Origin: Gonocerus acuteangulatus
Taxonomy: Eukaryota > Arthropoda > Insecta > Hemiptera > Coreidae
Assembly: GCA_946811695.1 (NCBI GenBank)
Contig: OX328132.1
Coordinates: 120,832,685 to 120,896,684, forward strand
DNA length: 64,000 bases
Reading direction: 5' to 3'
Position 1 is the first letter of the stretch, and each line of letters begins with the position of its first letter. The notes beneath the pieces are model-generated. The model ran no database searches. It had not been told where the DNA came from and saw only the letters and a list, made by a program, of their open reading frames with translations. Made by a program: the position numbers and the translations under genes. Below are positions 59,816-64,000 of the stretch, piece by piece.

Positions 59816-59960
59816 TATGTAGGTTGATTATTGGTATCAAATATTAAGCAGTAAGGAGAACCTTATGCAGAATCCAAAGACCCTGGTTTTATATGAAGTA
59901 CAAAAGCCAGTAGGTATGCAGCAACTAAATTCTATTTAATACTTAGAAAAAAGTAATGAG

Positions 59961-60701
59961 ATCCCCAAAAAAACATAAATGTGAAATAGAGGCCAAGTTC
60001 CTGCCCCCACAAAGAAACACTCCCTGCCTCAAAAATCTCCCCTCCTAAAACCCCCCAAAAACGCCTTACCATTCTACACTCCAAAAACGTAGTATGAGTT
60101 GGTGTATTAATTCAACCAAAAATATTTGCCAATACAAGAGATGATACAAGAAAGAAATGTCCAAGTTCATTACTTGGAAGACCTCATAGTTACTTACTAA
60201 GAACAGTAAAGACACTTCAACTGACCTTTAAAAACAACAATAAAAATACTTATATCCAGTTACTAAAATATCACTTTCCTCAACCAGGTATATTCTTAAA
60301 CTTGGCAATGTTTAGTTTTTCTCTAAAGATAATTTCGGCACAAAAAAAAAACATTGCCAAGTTTAAGAATATACCTGGTTGAGGAAAGTGATATTTTAGT
60401 AACTGGATATAAGTATTTTTATTGTTGTTTTTAAAGGTCAGTTGAAGTGCCTTTACTGTTCTTAGTAAGTAACTATGAGGTCTTCCAAGTAATGAACTTG
60501 GACATTTCTTTCTTGTATCATCTCTTGTATTGGCAAATATTTTTGGTTGAATTAATACACCAACTCATACTACGTTTTTGGAGTGTAGAATGGTAAGGCG
60601 TTTTTGGGGGGTTTTAGGAGGGGATATTTTTGAGGAAGGGAGTGTTTCTTTGTGGGGGCAGGAACTTGGCCTCTATTTCACATTTATTTTTTTTTTGGGA
60701 T
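59961..60701. mobile_element. 740-bp palindromic foldback element
   Basis: Arms of about 350 bp (59961-60312 and 60348-60701) are almost perfect inverted copies around a 36-nt loop. The outer segment carries ggccaagttcc, as does the foldback at 31776. The right arm abuts the right arm of the piggyBac-type composite. Confidence 0.9.
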
Positions 60702-61240
60702 AAATATTTACAGTTAATTTAATGAATTATTTAATTAAATATGTAATATGTTAAACACTTTAATTAAATATTATTTTTTTAAAAAAAAATGGAGGACACA
60801 CAATAAAAAAAACAGTTTTTCTAAATTTAACAAAACACGAATATAAGATCTTAACGTCAGGACTAAAAGTTAACTGATTTTGCAAATAAATGCTGTTAGG
60901 AATGTACAGAAGTATAAAAACAAACGGTAATTTGACTAGGGTTGACAGGGTAACTGGGCGGAGAAGGCAACGAGTTCTAACTAGACTAAAAACGACCAAA
61001 AACTTCATTCAAATGCCATCTAGTAATAGGCAGGAATACTAGAAGTACGATAAGGTAACGCTAGATAGCTCTAATGTCGAGAAATAAGAAGATAAAGAAT
61101 GCGAGAGATACGCCGAGCTCTCAACTGCTGTACAAGTCCATGGTACATGGGTCCCGCCTTCCTTCGACTTCTACACAAGTCCACGGTATGTGGGTCCTGA
61201 CTGCTCTAGACTCCTGGAGCAGTACACGGTACGGAAAGGG
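60702..61240 (-). repeat. Right arm of the piggyBac-type composite
   Basis: Reverse copy of 53224-53765, with a slightly different T/A run where the 82-codon ORF ends (60760-61008). Confidence 0.8.
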
Positions 61241-61244
61241 TTAA

Positions 61245-61673
61245 TCTTATCCTGCAAGTTGCGAAATAAATTAATAAATAAATGGTTTCTGAAGTAGCAT
61301 TTTAATAGTTAGCAAAGTATTTTAGTCTTATCGTAACGTCAGATTACCATAACCCCTGTCAGCCTGGCAGTCTGAATGCATCTTCTTTTCAAAATATTCA
61401 TGGAAATCACTTTTTTTTTGTCTTAATTTCACCCTTTTTATGATGAATTTTGTTATGATATTTTAATTTATATAGTTAATCACCCTGATCTTTTTTTAGT
61501 AAAACATAATTATTTTATGATTAATTCTAACCCATAAAACCTTTTTTGTTCACTAAATAATTGTTGAAGAAAAATAATTCCATTTTTTTATGGATTTTTC
61601 AAAAAGAAATTCTTATGCCTTTATTTTGAAGAGGAACAAAAAGAAATGAAAATTAATTAATGCATAATAATAT
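61245..61673. other. Gene-free DNA
   Basis: Nothing recognised. Confidence 0.4.
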
Positions 61674-62060
61674 GGAAGCCCGATAGCCGTGAGTGCTAAA
61701 GCATATGTACTCCGTCCCTAAGGTCGTGGGTTTGATTCACACTGGAGGTGGTGGCTTTTCTTCAGAAAAAAAGAAAAGCATCAGCCCAATCCTGGCTAGA
61801 AAAGGGTGGTCGCCTGATTTTTCCCTTTGCAGGTACCCATTAATTAATTTATTTATTAAATAAAGGCTGGGTTAGCCTAGGGACGATCTGGGACCCCAAG
61901 TCCAACCCTCTAACGATGACACAAGAAGAAAAAATCTTTAGTGCACACTCGGGTTCTGAACCTGGGTCCTCCAGTTCATTAGTCGAGTGCTCTACCACTG
62001 GGCTAACCTTGCCCCCCAACCTATAGATAGCCCATCCTAAAATTTTTTGTTAATAATAAG
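61674..62060 (+). mobile_element. SINE-C interrupted by SINE-B
   Basis: The SINE-C head (ccgatagccgtgagtgctaa, B box ggtcgtgggtttgattcac) runs from 61674 to about 61812, and its 3' end (aacctatagatagcccatcc, then taaaat) resumes at 62027-62060. The gap is filled by a minus-strand SINE-B. Confidence 0.78.
61813..62026 (-). mobile_element. SINE-B, minus copy inside SINE-C
   Basis: On the minus strand the head is caaggttagcccagtggtag and the B box ggttcagaacccg; the body agrees with 22948-23175 (gatcgtccctaggctaaccc). A target duplication was not resolved. Confidence 0.8.
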
Positions 62061-62169
62061 TAGAAATTAAAATTTAAATAACTAATGTATAATATATGGT
62101 ATATTCCAAAAAGAATAATGAAATACTAATAATAAAATACATTTCTATTTTCATATTTATTTCAGTTAA

Positions 62170-62830
62170 ACGTTCTTTCTTATGTGTATCAAAACATGGA
62201 GTAAGGACCTCCTTACACGATCATACACTAATCATTAGCTCTTAATTTAACTGCCGACAAGTTTGTCGACTGTTTTAGGAGATTTATTGGTCACCAAGGC
62301 ACTCCTAAAGTTCTTTATTCCAATTGTGCACTTAACTTTGTGGGTTCCAAATACTTGCTGATGAAGGAGATTCAGGTTTTCTTAAAGGATACACAGGAGT
62401 GCAAGCTTTTAAGGGACTTTGCACTTGATAAAAGTATCAATTTCGTTTTTTCTTGCCCCTCAGCCCCCCATCAAAATATTTTTTGGGAAAGAGCAATAAA
62501 GCTGATGAAACATCATCTCCGAAGAATCGTTGGTACTAATGATCTGACCATCACCGAGTTTTCTTCGCTCACCACGAGGATTGAAGTTGTAATTCAAGAC
62601 CTCTCATGGCTATGCCAGGTAATCCCGATGATTGTGAAATTCTGACTCCTTGCCATTTCCTAATTGGGAGACCTATTACCGAACATCCGGCTCCGGAACT
62701 TCACCTGATCTAGGGTGGAACTCTTCGTCACTTCCAGCTCGTGGAGGCCCTCCATCATCAACGTTTTTTGGAAGAAGTTACACACTTTAAGCTCATGCCA
62801 AATGTACCTAAACTGGTCAGCCTTGCCTTA
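62170..62830 (+). pseudogene. BEL/Pao-type LTR retrotransposon integrase remnant
   Basis: The frame near 62240-62645 shows the late integrase core: a RFIGHQGTPKVLYSN segment, NFVGSKYLL where NFVGA... is usual, a SAPHQNIFWERAIKLMKHHL stretch and, after frameshifts, LTPCHFLIGRP. This order is diagnostic of BEL/Pao integrases, which insert element DNA into the chromosome. The catalytic aspartate expected after YS is lost (SNCA), and stops and frameshifts break it. LTRs, RT and protease were not seen. Confidence 0.78.
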
Positions 62831-62924
62831 AACTCGTGATGAACTTTAGCATTGTATGACATCATTTGACATGATTATTTCTTCATTAATGCTTCTAAAA
62901 TAAAGGAATTTTCTTTTTCATGTG

Positions 62925-63573
62925 CTAAACATTCAAATGTAACATGCTTGAGTGTATCATTCTTTTCCACATGCAATCTGTAGTGTTTTTCATAGTATAC
63001 ATATGCTTATTTATGATACAATGGCCAGACAAAGTCGCCACAATCTTCCTCAAGCTCTTTCTGGCTATACCGAAGAAACTTTCCTTCTTGCTTAAACTTT
63101 TAAGATCAATGAAGGAGTAATGAGTAATTTTCAATCTTCCCCAAAGTTGACCAAATTTTTCTTTGGCTCTTGTTATCACACACAGGTCCACTTTCGAGCC
63201 CAATCCTGCCAACTTGTCTAGTCTCTTGTTGTCCAGGATATCTCAATGACCTGGTAACCAATAAATAATATTATTATTCCTTGTCAGTTTGTGTAGTCTC
63301 ACTTAACAATTCTTGAGATCATCTAATGGCATACTAGTGCCATACAGGCTGACTGGGTGCCAGCAGGATATTTATTCTATTTCGAAAAACACCCTTCTTG
63401 TTAAATTTATGAGCCGCAGCTAAAATAGCATTAATCTCTGCCTGAAATACCGTGGAGATTCTTCCTAGGCGGACTCGTAACTTAAACCTTTCCTTACTGT
63501 TGGAGGAGTCAAGGAACGCCGTGCCCCTAGAATGGTAGACTTGACCAGTAGTCGAGAGGTGCCAGGCCCCCAA
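62925..63573 (-). pseudogene. LINE RNase H-domain remnant
   Basis: Minus strand, two frames. The first (63573-63334) has LGRISTVFQAEINAILAAAH, with the second RNase H acidic residue (AE). The next gives a LDNKRLDKLAGLGSK stretch (normally GNE..D..A) and then a C-terminal region ending in a degenerate GHC..NKHMYTM element. It resembles the RNase H and tail of I- or R1-type LINEs. The TDGS start, RT and EN are missing, so it is a 5'-truncated, decayed copy. Confidence 0.65.
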
Positions 63574-64000
63574 TATGGTTCATTGATTAGTACCTTTATC
63601 TTAAAAAGTTTGTATTCTTCATATTAAAAAAATAATCTATAAAAAAATGTAATTGAGCATATAATTACATCATACAACCTAAATATTCAAAGCTAAAAAG
63701 AAAAAGTATATAAATAGTTAAGTAAAGCTTTCTTACAATTTGAAATTTCAACAGAAGAAATTATATGAAAGGATTCACACAGGTAGAGAGGAGGACATGA
63801 ACAGCATCGTGGCAGGGGTCCGTACAGGTAGAGAGATCGTCATACTGGGGGGTCGATTAGCCCCACTATTCGTATGGTAAGGGTTAGTACTCATTTCCAT
63901 ATTTTTCATATGTAAGGCCTATCTTCTATGTTAACCATATGGAGACGGCGGGAGTCATATGACAGAGGGTACCTGGTGGCAGGACCCTCCCGATACCTGC
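63574..64000. other. Unrecognised DNA at the window end
   Basis: Two similar short segments (acaggtagagag near 63780 and 63826) form a weak direct repeat. No gene was seen. Confidence 0.35.

Larger units (their letters stand above)
53224..61240. mobile_element. 8-kb piggyBac-type foldback composite
   Basis: Bounded by TTAA (53220-53223 and 61241-61244) with termini ccctttcaataccctgtactg on the left and, reversed, ccctttccgtaccgtgtactg on the right. Arms 53224-53765 and 60702-61240 are inverted copies of each other with few mismatches. Inside lie a Jockey LINE, a minisatellite, an unknown open region and a 740-bp palindrome. No piggyBac transposase was found. It could instead be two separate TTAA elements in opposite orientation, but the TTAA at both outer edges and matched arms favour one unit. 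Confidence 0.72.

Noticed and set aside
63500..63575. Similarity of tagacttgaccagtagtcg to the piggyBac subterminal motif at 53325
   Set aside because: About 20 bases, inside an RNase H coding remnant; no TTAA or inverted end nearby, so probably coincidence.

Overview
This is a eukaryotic nuclear window, A+T-rich and dominated by mobile DNA. The content suggests an arthropod, possibly a chelicerate: I-, Jockey-, R1- and RTE-type LINEs, mariner, piggyBac and hAT elements, a BEL/Pao remnant, three tRNA-derived SINE families, and a degenerate ankyrin/SOCS-box gene. The species cannot be fixed from sequence alone. Only one host gene is well supported: the last two exons of a SOCS-box protein on the + strand (7781-8070 and 11012-11287).

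Layout. 1-5575 is the first copy of a recent segmental duplication; the second copy is 15873-22106. They are almost identical, except that the 82-bp satellite array inside has eight more units in copy 2. 5576-7511 is a compound minisatellite. 7781-11287 holds the SOCS gene; its intron carries a Penelope-like palindrome, an unclassified insertion with a 16-bp target duplication, and tandem foldback MITEs. 12287-13296 is a 92-bp satellite, followed by a mariner remnant and a LINE RT fragment. 22107-32250 has little coding content and holds SINEs of three families, microsatellites, MITEs and a foldback element.

33170-47232 is a stack of nested transposons. An R1 fragment and an RTE endonuclease remnant (itself holding a 209-bp TTAA element) abut a minus-strand Jockey-type LINE. 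A full-length plus-strand I-type LINE (34753-46521, 13-14 bp target duplication) sits inside the Jockey 3' end. A 4.7-kb non-autonomous hAT foldback element (36607-41340, exact 8-bp target duplication) sits between ORF1 and ORF2 of the I-type LINE. 47607-48830 is a truncated copy of a second Jockey family. 49890-52830 holds two fused mariner fragments, the second split at a TTAA by a 1.4-kb piggyBac-like element.

53224-61240 is bounded by TTAA and has inverted arms of about 540 bp. It looks like an 8-kb piggyBac-type foldback composite carrying a nearly complete Jockey LINE (ORF1 54284-55634, ORF2 55618-58274), a minisatellite and a 740-bp palindrome. 61674-64000 holds a SINE inserted in a SINE, a BEL/Pao integrase remnant and a LINE RNase H remnant.

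All transposon reading frames seen here are broken by stops, frameshifts or truncation, so no copy looks autonomous. The closest is the 53.2-61.2 kb Jockey ORF2, which has a single deletion. The most interesting structures are the hAT foldback, the piggyBac-type foldback, the hammerhead-like motifs in the Penelope-like repeats and the exact nesting boundaries.
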